From NCBI GenBank assembly GCA_021325455.1, contig JAJPHD010000026.1, positions 1 to 64,000 on the forward strand: 64,000 nt of DNA. Direction: 5' to 3'. This stretch comes from Actinomycetota bacterium. Its GTDB lineage: Bacteria > Actinomycetota > Acidimicrobiia > Acidimicrobiales > JAJPHD01. This document shows positions 27,051-35,324 of this stretch, in pieces. The notes under the pieces were generated by a model that was not told where the DNA came from, did not search any database, and saw only the letters and a program-made list of their open reading frames with translations. A program made the translations under genes and the position numbers. Each line of letters begins with the position of its first letter. Positions within the stretch are counted from its first letter, which is position 1.

Positions 27051-28379
27051 GTGAGCTCTTCGTCACCGTTCGGGGGTAGCAATCCCTTTGAGCACCTGCT
27101 GGGTGACCTGATCAAGCTCATCTCCAACGCCGGGCCTATGCAGTGGGACCTGGCCCGCCAGCTGGCCCACGCCGTGGCCACCGATGGGCAGCCGGAGACC
27201 AACGTGGAGCCGGTGGACCGCATCCGCCTGGAGGAGCTCATCCGGGTGGCGGACCTCCATGTCTCCACTCTCACCGGGTTGCCCACCTCCACCACCGGTC
27301 ATCTCGTCACCGTGCGACCAGTGACTCGCTCCGAGTGGGCCTGGCGGGCCTTGGAGGCCTGGCGGCCGCTCATAGAGTCGCTGGCCACGTCGATCACCCG
27401 TCCCCCCGGGGGCCGGGCCCCTGGAGGGGGTCAGGGCGGCCAGGAGCCCCCGGGCGGGCCCCTCCCCGGCAGCGAGCACCCCACGGCGGGGCCGGCGGGG
27501 CTGGATGAGCAGAAGTGGCCCGGTGAGTTCCTTCCCGAGCCGGGTGAGGCCGGCGACTCGGGAGGCGATGCCGGCCTCATGGGGCTTCTCGGGAACCTCG
27601 GCCAGGCCATAGGCCCGGCCATGTTGGGGCTCCAGGTGGGCTCCGCCATCGGCCACCTGGCCCGCCGGGCCATGGGGCCCTACGTCCTTCCGGTGCCCTG
27701 GCCTCCGGGGGACGAGCTGCTGCTGGTGCCGGCCAACATCTCCTCCTTCACCACGGACTGGAGCCTGCCAGGGGACGAGGTGCGGCTCTGGGTGTGCCTG
27801 AGCGAGCTGACCCACCATGCCGTGATCGGCCGCCCCCACGTCCGCCACCGGCTCAACCAGCTCATCAACGACTACGTGGGGGGGTTCCGTATCGACCCCT
27901 CCGCCCTGGAATCCCGCCTGTCAGGGGTGGACCCGACCGACCCCGCCTCCCTGCAGGCCGCCCTCGGTGACCCCACCGCCCTCCTCGGGGAGCTCCAGAC
28001 ACCCGAGCAGCGCCGCGTGCTGGGCCAGCTGGGAGCGGTGGTGATGGCCCTCGAGGGCTACGTGGACCACGTCATGGACTCGGTGGGCCACCAGCTCATC
28101 GGCTCCTACCCCGCCCTCACCGAGGCTCTCCGCCGGCGCCGGGTCGAGCGTGACGGGGGCGAGCGCATGGTGGAGCAGCTCTTTGGCCTCGAGCTGAGCC
28201 AAGCCCGCTTCGACCGGGGCACGGCCTTCATCCGGGGCGTCGTGGAGCGGGCAGGGGAGGATGCCCTGGCCCGACTGTGGCAGTCAGACGCCACGCTGCC
28301 CACCCCTGCCGAGATCGACGCCCCCGGCCTCTGGCTCGCCCGGATTGAGCTCCTCGACCAGCCCGACCCCGAGGGCTGA
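27051..28379 (+). CDS. Zincin_2/DUF2342 (F420-associated hydrolase-like) protein
   Basis: 442 residues from GTG 27051 (TTG 27024 is possible). The glycine/phenylalanine-rich start NPFEHLLGDLIKLISNAGPMQWDLARQLA, the segment LMGLLGNLGQAIGPAMLGLQVGSAIGHLARRAMGPYVLPVPWP, and FGLELSQARFDRGTAFIRGVVERAGEDALARLW match the actinobacterial DUF2342 (zincin_2) family, whose members are described as metalloprotease-like and associated with F420-containing genomes. The metal motif position reads VCLSELTHHAVIGRPHV, giving SExxH rather than HExxH. Function is unknown; a cytoplasmic protein without signal peptide. Confidence 0.82.
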   Translation: MSSSSPFGGSNPFEHLLGDLIKLISNAGPMQWDLARQLAHAVATDGQPETNVEPVDRIRLEELIRVADLHVSTLTGLPTSTTGHLVTVRPVTRSEWAWRALEAWRPLIESLATSITRPPGGRAPGGGQGGQEPPGGPLPGSEHPTAGPAGLDEQKWPGEFLPEPGEAGDSGGDAGLMGLLGNLGQAIGPAMLGLQVGSAIGHLARRAMGPYVLPVPWPPGDELLLVPANISSFTTDWSLPGDEVRLWVCLSELTHHAVIGRPHVRHRLNQLINDYVGGFRIDPSALESRLSGVDPTDPASLQAALGDPTALLGELQTPEQRRVLGQLGAVVMALEGYVDHVMDSVGHQLIGSYPALTEALRRRRVERDGGERMVEQLFGLELSQARFDRGTAFIRGVVERAGEDALARLWQSDATLPTPAEIDAPGLWLARIELLDQPDPEG

Positions 28380-28382
28380 GGC

Positions 28383-28673
28383 CTAGGAGACCTCCACAGG
28401 TTCCTCCCCCTCGGGCAACCCCAGGTCCCACTCGAGGATCAGGTTCTCCCGCTCGGCATCGCGAGCCACCCGCTCACGGTTACGGCGGAACTGGGGGTCG
28501 TGGGGGGGCAGGAGGAGCAGACGGGCCAGGGCCCGCTGGCGGAACTCCTCGATCAAGCTCCGGTCCCCGAAGACCCCCTGAACCTCCCAGTGGGGAGCCA
28601 CCGGCCCCAGGTACACCACGCGCGCGTGGCCGCGGGGGGGCTGGGGCTCTTGATCGCTGGACACCAAGGACAC
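28383..28673 (-). CDS. Conserved-looking small protein, unknown function
   Basis: 96 residues starting with GTG. The sequence (GHARVVYLGPVAPHWEVQGVFGDRSLIEEFRQRALARLLLLPPHDPQFRRNRERVARDAERENLILEWDLG) has the balanced composition of a real soluble protein and sensible codon use, and it ends 4 nt from the convergent DUF2342 gene. I recognise no domain. Likely an actinobacterial protein of unknown role. Confidence 0.6.
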   Translation of the reverse strand: MSLVSSDQEPQPPRGHARVVYLGPVAPHWEVQGVFGDRSLIEEFRQRALARLLLLPPHDPQFRRNRERVARDAERENLILEWDLGLPEGEEPVEVS

Positions 28674-28906
28674 GGGCGGAGCCTACCCACCGGGCGGCTG
28701 GCGCCCCAACGGGCACATAGGCTGCCCGGTCGGGCCATAAAGCTTACGGTGAGTCACCAGAGCCATTAGGCTTCGTTGCATGGCTGCCGATCCCCCTCGG
28801 GAGAGGGCGATCCGGTGAGCGGTGCCGGACGTAACCACCGATGCTCGTGGGAACCACAGCGGGGGGCTACGGGGTCCAACTGGGTCAGGGGACCCATGGA
28901 GGTGTG

Positions 28907-29152
28907 ATGGACACAGCTTGGATGGCCGAGGGGAAGTGCCGGGACTTGCCCCCGTCCATGTTCTTCCCGAGCGATGGGGTGGGGGTGGAGGTGGCCCGGC
29001 GGATCTGCGCCGACTGCCCGGTGAAGGAGCCGTGCCTGGAGTACGCCCTCTACAACCGCATCGACCACGGCGTCTGGGGTGGAGCGTCGGAGCGGGAGCG
29101 CCGCCGCATCGCCCGGCGGCGCCGGATCGCGGCTGCCACCAGCTCCCGCTGA
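28907..29152 (+). CDS. WhiB-family iron-sulfur transcriptional regulator
   Basis: 81 residues starting at ATG with GGAGGTGTG just before it. The four cluster-binding cysteines are in AEGKCRDL and RRICADCPVKEPCLEYAL, followed by the GVWGG turn and the basic tail SERERRRIARRRR that contacts DNA. Wbl proteins bind a [4Fe-4S] cluster and usually act with the principal sigma factor. The upstream 66-nt extension of the track ORF is not family-like. Its 3' end lies 61 nt from the glutamate formimidoyltransferase start. Confidence 0.93.
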   Translation: MDTAWMAEGKCRDLPPSMFFPSDGVGVEVARRICADCPVKEPCLEYALYNRIDHGVWGGASERERRRIARRRRIAAATSSR

Positions 29153-29213
29153 CCGGCTGCTCCCGGGCGGGGAGCCTCGGCCCGGGGAACGGGTTGGCAG
29201 CGGTCGCCAGGAG

Positions 29214-30095
29214 ATGACACCTCGGCCGCTGCTCGAATGCGTGGTCAACGTGAGTGAGGGTCGCTCCACGGCCACCTTGGAGCGCCTCGCCGAGGAGGTC
29301 TCCGCATCCCTCATGGACCTGCACTTGGATCCCCACCACCACCGGTCGGTCTTCACCCTGGGCGGCCCGGCGGTGGAGGAGGCCGCCCGGGCGCTCACCA
29401 GCCAGGCCGTTGCCCTTGTCGACCTGCGCACCCACTCCGGTGCTCATCCCCGCCTGGGCGTGGTGGACGTGGTCCCCTTCGTCCCCCTCGAGGGCTCCAC
29501 CCCCGCCGACGCCGTGGCTGCCCGGGACCGGTTCGCGGCCTGGGCCGCCACCACCCTCGATCTGCCCTGCTTCCTCTACGGCCCCGAACGCCCCCTCCCC
29601 GAGGTACGCCGCCGGGCCTGGCTCGACCTGGCACCTGACCGGGGGCCTGCCCGTCCCCACCCCACTGCCGGGGCGGTGTGCGTAGGTGCCCGTCCGCTCC
29701 TGGTCGCTTACAACCTCTGGCTCGAGGACGCTGACCTGGCCCTGGCCCGGGAGCTGGCCCGGGAGCTGCGGGGGCCGGCAGTAAGGGCTCTGGGCCTGGA
29801 CCTGGGTGGTAGGGCCCAGGTGTCCTGTAACCTCGTCGCCCCCAGCGTCGTCGGTCCCGACCGGGTCTACGACGCCGTGGCCGGACGGGCCCGCATATCT
29901 CGTGCCGAGCTGGTGGGCCTGGTCCCGAGGGCCACGCTGGAGGCCATACCCCCCGAGCGCTGGGCACAACTCGACCTCAGCAGAGACCGCACCATCGAGG
30001 CCCGGTTGGCCGCCCTCCCCCACCGGGTGGGCTCGCCCACGGCAAGGGACCCTGCCGGTGACGACGATGCTGCTTCAGGCTCTGGCCAGGGCTAG
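29214..30095 (+). CDS. Glutamate formimidoyltransferase
   Basis: 293 residues from ATG 29214 (CCAGGAG before it). The N-terminal block LECVVNVSEGRS is the signature of formiminotransferase domains, and LMDLHLDPHHHRSVFTLGG, LVDLRTHSGAHPRLGVVDVVPFVPLEG and VSCNLVAP follow as expected. It moves the formimino group from formiminoglutamate to tetrahydrofolate in histidine breakdown; no fused cyclodeaminase domain is present. The last four bases overlap the convergent whiB gene. The final ~20 residues are a disordered DDDAASGSG tail. Confidence 0.9.
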   Translation: MTPRPLLECVVNVSEGRSTATLERLAEEVSASLMDLHLDPHHHRSVFTLGGPAVEEAARALTSQAVALVDLRTHSGAHPRLGVVDVVPFVPLEGSTPADAVAARDRFAAWAATTLDLPCFLYGPERPLPEVRRRAWLDLAPDRGPARPHPTAGAVCVGARPLLVAYNLWLEDADLALARELARELRGPAVRALGLDLGGRAQVSCNLVAPSVVGPDRVYDAVAGRARISRAELVGLVPRATLEAIPPERWAQLDLSRDRTIEARLAALPHRVGSPTARDPAGDDDAASGSGQG

Positions 30096-30382
30096 GAGGC
30101 CGAGGCAGCCTGCTGGGCCTGCCTGGCCATCAGGTTGCGGTGCCGGCGGACCCGGCGGCGCTCCCTCTCGGACAATCCGCCCCAGATCCCGAACTTCTCG
30201 CCATTGGCAATGGCGTACTCCAGGCAGTCCTCCCTCACGACACAGCCCCGGCAGACGGCCTTGGCCTCCCGCGTCGAGGCCCCGCGCTGGGGGAAGAACA
30301 GCTCCGGGTCCACTCCCATGCAGTTGGCCCGCTGCTGCCAGCTGCGGTCCCCGCCCAGGATCTCCTCCAACAGTTGCTCCAT
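30092..30382 (-). CDS. WhiB-family iron-sulfur transcriptional regulator (second)
   Basis: 96 residues. Cysteines in RANCMGV and KAVCRGCVVREDCLEYAI bind the iron-sulfur cluster; GIWGGLSERERRRVRRHR is the DNA-contact region. ELFFPQRG between the first two cysteine regions matches the WhiB2/WhmD-like group. Codon and residue differences from the Wbl protein at 28907 show these are separate paralogues, not a recent duplication. It is transcribed divergently from the macrodomain gene across a short AT-richer stretch (30415-30442). Confidence 0.93.
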   Translation of the reverse strand: MEQLLEEILGGDRSWQQRANCMGVDPELFFPQRGASTREAKAVCRGCVVREDCLEYAIANGEKFGIWGGLSERERRRVRRHRNLMARQAQQAASAS

Positions 30383-30414
30383 CGGCCTTGCCTTCCCTCA
30401 GGTGCGTGGCACCG

Positions 30415-30442
30415 ATGTAATTACACTCCTGTTATCTTGCTC
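30415..30442. promoter_or_regulatory. AT-richer divergent promoter candidate
   Basis: Between the divergent whiB and macrodomain genes the sequence gatgtaattacactcctgttatctt stands out as AT-rich in a very GC-rich neighbourhood. It could contain -10 elements for both directions (TAATTA-like leftward, TTATCT-like rightward), but no clear -35 spacing can be shown by eye. Confidence 0.35.
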
Positions 30443-30471
30443 CAGCCGGGCCCGGGTTGCAAGGGGGAATC

Positions 30472-30978
30472 ATGAGGATCGAGCCCATCCAGGCCGACAT
30501 CACCACGCTCGACGTGGACATGGTCGTGAATGCCGCCAACACGTCCCTCCTGGGAGGGGGCGGGGTGGACGGCGCCATCCACCGGGCCGCCGGGCCGGAG
30601 CTGCTCGAAGCCTGCCGCGCCCACGGAGGTTGCCCGACCGGCGAGGCCCGTCTGACCCCGGGCTTCGGGCTTCCGGCCCGCTGGGTGGCCCATGCCGTCG
30701 GCCCCCGCTGGAGAGGAGGGGACCGGGGGGAAGCTGAGGCCCTGGCCTCCTGCTATCGGGCCGCCCTGGCCCTGGCCGACCAGGTGGGCGCCTCCTCCAT
30801 CGCCTTCCCCGCCATCTCGACGGGCATCTACGGCTACCCCCCGGAGAAGGCTGCCCAGGTGGCGGTGGAGGCCCTGCGCCAGGCGAAGACCAAGGTCGAG
30901 GTCGCCTACCTGGTGGCCTTCGACCGCCCCATGCTCGACACCTACCGGCGGCTGCTGGGGGCGCCCGGAGCGCAATAG
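30472..30978 (+). CDS. Macrodomain O-acetyl-ADP-ribose deacetylase-like protein
   Basis: 168 residues from ATG 30472, with AGGGGGAAT before it. A single macrodomain: the ADP-ribose-binding [25 protein letters not shown], the strand [18 protein letters not shown] and the C-terminal [18 protein letters not shown] are all in place, as in YmdB/TTHA0132-type hydrolases that deacetylate O-acetyl-ADP-ribose or remove ADP-ribose from proteins. It stands alone in its transcription unit. Confidence 0.93.
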   Translation: MRIEPIQADITTLDVDMVVNAANTSLLGGGGVDGAIHRAAGPELLEACRAHGGCPTGEARLTPGFGLPARWVAHAVGPRWRGGDRGEAEALASCYRAALALADQVGASSIAFPAISTGIYGYPPEKAAQVAVEALRQAKTKVEVAYLVAFDRPMLDTYRRLLGAPGAQ

Positions 30979-31098
30979 GTCTTCCTCCGGTCGGTCGCGT
31001 CCCCTTCGTTCTCCATCCGCGCTCGGCCGGGGGAATCATCGCCCAGCGCCCCCTGTTGCTCAGCTAGGGTCGGTGGAGGAAGAGAGAGGACGACGAGC

Positions 31099-31995
31099 GT
31101 GATGGTCATTGCCTTGGCCGTAGGGGCGGCGCTGTGCAATGCCGTGTCCTCCGTCCTCCAACGCCTGGCGGCGCGCAACGCCCCGGACGAGAACTCCTTC
31201 CACCTCCGGCTCCTCACCTACCTGCTGCGCAGGCCCCTGTGGGTGGCGGGGATCCTGGCCATGATGGGGGCTTTCGTGCTTCAGGCCGCCGCCCTCACCA
31301 GGGGCAGCCTCTCGGTCGTGCAGCCCCTGCTCGTGAGCGAGCTGCTGTTCGTGCTGGGCATCCTCGCCTTGTGCCTGCACGTCCGGGTGACCCGCCGGGA
31401 CTGGCTCGGAGCCGCCATGGTGGTGGTGGGCCTGGGCGGGTTCCTGGCCGTGGCGAGCCCGGTGCCCGGTGGCCAGACCCCCGGCCTTCTGCCCCTGATC
31501 GGCACCGGAATAGCCACCCTGGCGGTGGTGGTGGCGGCCATAGGCCTTTCCCAGCACGGCAGCGGCGCCAGGAGAGCCGCTCTTCTCGGGGCAGCGGCCG
31601 GGACCACCTTCGGTCTCACCGCCGCCCTGACCAAGATCTTCACGGTCTCCATCGTGAGCTCGGGCTTCGCCGGCGCCTTCGCCAGCTGGGCCCCCTATGC
31701 CCTGGCCGCCACCGGCCTCAGTGCCGTCTTCCTGGCCCAGAACGCCTACCAGGCCGGACCCCTGGCCGCCTCCCAGCCCGCCTTCACCATCGTCGATCCA
31801 CTGGTCAGCGTGTCCATCGGCGTGGCCCTGTTCGGGGACCGTCTGCGCACCACGGGCTGGGATGTCCTCCTCGAGCTGCTCACGTTCGGTCTCATGGCCG
31901 TGGGGGTGGTCGTGCTCAGCCGGTCACCGCGCCTGCACGGGGACGTGAGCCCGGCACCGGTCCCAGCACGAATACCCGCAGATTCCAGGCATTGA
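31099..31995 (+). CDS. DMT-superfamily transporter
   Basis: 298 residues starting at GTG 31099 or ATG 31102. Nine to ten membrane segments are visible, from VIALAVGAALCNAVSSVLQRLA to LLELLTFGLMAVGVVVLS, with the internal two-fold pattern of drug/metabolite transporters (for example SVVQPLLVSELLFVLGILAL and QPAFTIVDPLVSVSIGVALFGDRL). Substrate unknown. The start of the first helix and PDENSFHLRLLTYLLRRPLW resemble the NIPA/DMT-like group. Confidence 0.85.
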   Translation: MMVIALAVGAALCNAVSSVLQRLAARNAPDENSFHLRLLTYLLRRPLWVAGILAMMGAFVLQAAALTRGSLSVVQPLLVSELLFVLGILALCLHVRVTRRDWLGAAMVVVGLGGFLAVASPVPGGQTPGLLPLIGTGIATLAVVVAAIGLSQHGSGARRAALLGAAAGTTFGLTAALTKIFTVSIVSSGFAGAFASWAPYALAATGLSAVFLAQNAYQAGPLAASQPAFTIVDPLVSVSIGVALFGDRLRTTGWDVLLELLTFGLMAVGVVVLSRSPRLHGDVSPAPVPARIPADSRH

Positions 31996-32030
31996 CCTCG
32001 ATCTACCTCGCTTCTGCCCCCCAGTTCTGA

Positions 32031-32048
32031 GCTATATCTCGAAATAGC
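32031..32048. promoter_or_regulatory. ModE-box-like palindrome before the molybdate operon
   Basis: GCTATAT-CTCG-AAATAGC is an inverted repeat with 7-bp arms (6 of 7 matching) and a 4-bp spacer, 16 bp before the ATG of the HTH-TOBE regulator. It is AT-rich in GC-rich surroundings and its arms resemble the GCTATAT half-sites of molybdate (ModE) operators. Likely the operator through which the regulator controls its own operon; this is inference. Confidence 0.45.
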
Positions 32049-32064
32049 GGGCTAGCATGGCGGA

Positions 32065-32463
32065 ATGACCAGCCTGCGCATGAACCAGGCCGCCCAGCTG
32101 CTCGGGGTGAGCACGGACACCCTGAGGCGCTGGGCGGACAGCGGGCGCCTGCCCTCCACCCGGACCTCCTCAGGGCGCCGGGTGATCGACGGTGCTGATC
32201 TGGCCCGCCTCGCCACCTCGCTGGCGGAGCCATCCTCGCCTCCAGCCGTCGTTTCGGAGTCGGCCCGCAACCGCTTCACGGGCATAGTGACCAGGGTCCT
32301 GCGGGACACCGTCATGGCCCAGGTGGAGATCCAGGCCGGGCCCCACCGGCTGGTCTCCCTGCTCAGCCGGGAGGCCGCTGACGAGCTGGGCCTGGCCCCG
32401 GGGGTCATCGCCGTGGCCGCCGTGAAGGCCACGAACGTCATCGTGGAGCTTCCCGAGCAATGA
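32065..32463 (+). CDS. Molybdate-responsive regulator, MerR-like HTH plus TOBE domain
   Basis: 132 residues. Residues 1-55 form an excisionase/MerR-type helix-turn-helix (MNQAAQLLGVSTDTLRRWADSGRLPSTRTSSGRRVIDGADLARL); residues 70-130 are a single TOBE/Mop domain (RNRFTGIVTRVLRDTVMAQVEIQAGPHRLVSLLSREAADELGLAPGVIAVAAVKATNVIVEL) that binds molybdate or tungstate oxyanions. Its stop overlaps the start of the binding-protein gene (ATGA), so it is the first gene of the uptake operon. A palindrome just upstream (32031-32048) is the probable binding site. Confidence 0.92.
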   Translation: MTSLRMNQAAQLLGVSTDTLRRWADSGRLPSTRTSSGRRVIDGADLARLATSLAEPSSPPAVVSESARNRFTGIVTRVLRDTVMAQVEIQAGPHRLVSLLSREAADELGLAPGVIAVAAVKATNVIVELPEQ

Positions 32464-33359
32464 AGAGCGACCGTCTGGTCCGGGCCGTCCTGGCCCTGTC
32501 CCTGGTCACGCTGCTCGCCGCCTGCGGCGCCGCCCGGGGGGGGAGGGAGCAGACCTCGGCAGCTTGCGCCGGGGGCCAGCGCATCGAGGTCCTGTACGCC
32601 GGCTCCCTGGTGCGGCTCATGGAGCAGGGCCTGGCCCCGGCCTTCCGCTCCGCCACCGGCTGCCGAGGCTTCCAGGGATTCCCCGGCGGCTCGAAGGAGC
32701 TGGCCAACGAGATCAAGGGCCGCGTCCGCCAGGCGGACGTGTTCGTGAGCGCCGACCCGGGGCCGGATCGCCTCCTCATGGGCAAGGCCAACGGGCAATG
32801 GGTCTCGTGGTACGCCGTCTTTGCCCGCTCCCCGCTTCTCCTCGCCTACAACCCCAAGAGCAGCTTCGCTCACCAGCTGCGCACCAAGCCGTGGTGGAAG
32901 GTGGTCACCGAGCCCGGCTTCCGCCTGGGGCGGACCGACCCCCGCCTCGACCCCAAGGGGAAGCTGACCGTGGAGGCCCTCGAGGAGGCGGCCCGGGCCC
33001 ACCACGATCCCGCCCTGACCGCCCTCATTCGCACCCAGGCCGGGGTCTTCCCTGAGGAGGACCTGGTCAGCCGGCTCCAGTCCGGTCAGCTGGATGCCGG
33101 CTTCTTCTACCGGGTCGAGGCGGAGTCCGCCCACCTGCCCACGGTGGGCCTGGGTGGGCTGCACCTGGCGGCGAGCTTCACCGTCACCATCCCCAACCGG
33201 GCCCCTGACCGCCGGGGTGCGGAGGCCTTCACCCGCTTCCTGCTGGGGCGCAGGGCCCGGAGCATCCTGGCCAGCCACGGGCTCACCCCCGTTTCCCCCA
33301 AGCTGTCAGGTGACGTCAGGGCGGTACCGGCCACTCTGCGTTCCGTGCTGGAGGGCTGA
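32460..33359 (+). CDS. Molybdate/tungstate-binding lipoprotein (ModA/WtpA-like)
   Basis: 299 residues with a lipoprotein signal (ALSLVTLLAACGAA). The mature part begins RIEVLYAGSLVRLMEQGLAPAFR, with GGSKELANEIKGRVRQADVFVSADPG and FARSPLLLAYNPKS, and NQ-type anion-contact regions as in WtpA/ModA oxyanion-binding proteins. The LYAGSLV start and VEALEEAARAHHDP segment favour the WtpA-like (tungstate) side, but metal preference is not decidable. It is translationally coupled to the regulator gene and followed 12 nt later by the permease-ATPase fusion. Confidence 0.9.
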   Translation: MKSDRLVRAVLALSLVTLLAACGAARGGREQTSAACAGGQRIEVLYAGSLVRLMEQGLAPAFRSATGCRGFQGFPGGSKELANEIKGRVRQADVFVSADPGPDRLLMGKANGQWVSWYAVFARSPLLLAYNPKSSFAHQLRTKPWWKVVTEPGFRLGRTDPRLDPKGKLTVEALEEAARAHHDPALTALIRTQAGVFPEEDLVSRLQSGQLDAGFFYRVEAESAHLPTVGLGGLHLAASFTVTIPNRAPDRRGAEAFTRFLLGRRARSILASHGLTPVSPKLSGDVRAVPATLRSVLEG

Positions 33360-33371
33360 GGCAGGGCGGCC

Positions 33372-35324
33372 GTGCTGGCACGCCAGAGGTCGGCGGAAGA
33401 GATGCCGGCGCCCAACCGCCCGAGGGCGGCCAAAGCCCGGGGCAGGGGCCCCCTCCCCTGGCTCGGGGGCCTCCTGGCCCTCTATCTCCTCGGGCCCATA
33501 GCCGCCCTCATCGGGCGCCTGGGCCCAGCGGCCTGGGCCGGGATCCCCACCTCCGGCCTCGCTGCCGCCCTCGGCGTCTCAGCCCTCACGGCCACGGTCT
33601 CCTCGGCCGTCATAGCCCTTCTCGGCATACCCCTGGCCTGGCTGCTGGCCCAGGGCCGGGGCCGGGCCTGGGACCTCCTGGGCTTGGCCGTACAGCTGCC
33701 CTTGGCCCTCCCTCCCCTCATGAGCGGCATCCTCCTCCTCGAGGTGGTGGGGCCGGCCACCCCCCTGGGGAGCATCTTCGGGGGCCGCCTCACGGACACC
33801 CTGGCCGGCATTGTCTTGGCCCAGACCTTCGTGGCCTCCCCCTTCCTCATCGTGGCGGCCCGGTCAGCCTTCGCTGCCATCGATCCCGGGCTGGACGACG
33901 TGGCCGCCACGCTCGGGCACCGGGGCTGGTCACGCTTCTGGCGGGTGGGGCTCCCCTTGGCAGGACCGGGCATCCGGGCCGGCCTGCTGCTGGCCTGGTT
34001 GCGGGCATTCGGCGAGTTCGGGGCCACCATCATCCTCGCCTACCATCCCTACTCCCTCCCGGTGTTCACCTTCGTGCAGTTCACCGGCACCGGCCTGCCC
34101 GCCACCCTGGCCCCCACGGGGAGCGCCCTCGGGGCCGCCTTCGCGGTCCTCGCCGTAGCCCACTGGCGGCCGGGCCGGTGGCTGTGGTCGAAGGCCCGAC
34201 CCGATGGCTCCGCCCCCATCGCCGTGCCCGGTCCCAGCCCTACCGCCCGGAGCCAGGCTCCTCCCCCGGGACCGCTTGCCATGGATCTCGACATCACGGT
34301 GGGCAGCTTCCACCTGAGGGTCGCCCATAAGGCCCAGGCCGCCCACCTGGCCCTGCTCGGGCCATCCGGGGCTGGTAAGTCTCTCACCCTGCGGAGCCTG
34401 GCCGGCCTCCTCGGGCCGGGGGTGGGGGAGGTTCGGCTGGGTCCCCGCCGGCTGGGGCGGCTTCTCCCCGAGGGCCGGCGGATTGGCTGGGTCCCCCAGG
34501 ACGCCGGCCTCTTCCCCCACCTCTCCGTCTGGGAGCAGCTGACCTTCGGGAAGGAGGCCGACCCGGGTCTGGCGGCCCAGTGGCTGGCCCGGCTGGGCCT
34601 GACCGGGCTGGAGCGGCGCCGCCCCCACCAGCTGTCCGGAGGGCAGCGCCAGCGCGTGGCCCTGGCCCGGGCCTTGGCCCGCTCACCCGATCTGGTCCTC
34701 TTGGACGAGCCGTTCTCCTCCCTGGATTCGCCCGTGCGCAGCGAGCTTCGCCACGAGCTGCGCAGCCTCCAGCGCGAGGCCGGAGTCGCCACCGTCCTGG
34801 TCACCCATGACCCCGAGGAGGCGGCCCTGCTGGCCGATGAGATCCTGGTCCTGGCAGACGGCAGGGTGCTGCAGGCCGGTCCCCGCCGCTCCGTCTTTGC
34901 CCGCCCTAGCTCAGCCCGCGTCGCCCGACTCCTCGGGGTGGACAACCTGAGAAGCGGCACCTGGATCGGGCCGGGCCGGATGCTCGCCGAGGGCACGGAG
35001 CTGGCCTGCCCGGACCTGGGGCTCCCCCCCGGAGCTTCCGTCACTTGGTGCATCCGGGCCGAGCACGTCGTGGTGGACGGGGCGGTGCCCCCCGGCCGGA
35101 GCGAAGGAGGCAGCGTGGGGGTGGTGCTGGACGCCGCCGACCTCGGGGCCTGGCACGAGGTGGTGGTGGTCCTGGATGGGGGGCTCCAGCTGACGGCCCG
35201 GACCCCTACTCCACCCCGCCTGGCTCCGGGCGACCGGTGCCGCGTCGCCGTCCCGCCCGAAGCCCTGACCCTGTGGTCAGGCGAGGAGGCAACCGAGGCC
35301 GCCCGCAGCGCCCAACAGGCCTAA
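33372..35324 (+). CDS. Fused molybdate/tungstate ABC permease and ATPase (ModB-ModC fusion)
   Basis: 650 residues starting with GTG. Residues about 25-270 are a six-helix ModB-type permease (PLMSGILLLEVVGPATPLGS, EAA-like region IDPGLDDVAATLGHRGWSRFWRVGLPLAGPGI, FGEFGATIILAYHP). After a proline-rich linker, residues 300-525 are the ModC ATPase: Walker A GPSGAGKS, signature LSGGQRQRVALARAL, Walker B VLLDEPFSSLD, VLVTHDPEEAALL. The C-terminal ~120 residues form a degenerate TOBE-like domain. Most organisms encode these as two genes. The gene ends with a 4-nt overlap with the convergent coiled-coil gene. Confidence 0.92.
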   Translation: MLARQRSAEEMPAPNRPRAAKARGRGPLPWLGGLLALYLLGPIAALIGRLGPAAWAGIPTSGLAAALGVSALTATVSSAVIALLGIPLAWLLAQGRGRAWDLLGLAVQLPLALPPLMSGILLLEVVGPATPLGSIFGGRLTDTLAGIVLAQTFVASPFLIVAARSAFAAIDPGLDDVAATLGHRGWSRFWRVGLPLAGPGIRAGLLLAWLRAFGEFGATIILAYHPYSLPVFTFVQFTGTGLPATLAPTGSALGAAFAVLAVAHWRPGRWLWSKARPDGSAPIAVPGPSPTARSQAPPPGPLAMDLDITVGSFHLRVAHKAQAAHLALLGPSGAGKSLTLRSLAGLLGPGVGEVRLGPRRLGRLLPEGRRIGWVPQDAGLFPHLSVWEQLTFGKEADPGLAAQWLARLGLTGLERRRPHQLSGGQRQRVALARALARSPDLVLLDEPFSSLDSPVRSELRHELRSLQREAGVATVLVTHDPEEAALLADEILVLADGRVLQAGPRRSVFARPSSARVARLLGVDNLRSGTWIGPGRMLAEGTELACPDLGLPPGASVTWCIRAEHVVVDGAVPPGRSEGGSVGVVLDAADLGAWHEVVVVLDGGLQLTARTPTPPRLAPGDRCRVAVPPEALTLWSGEEATEAARSAQQA

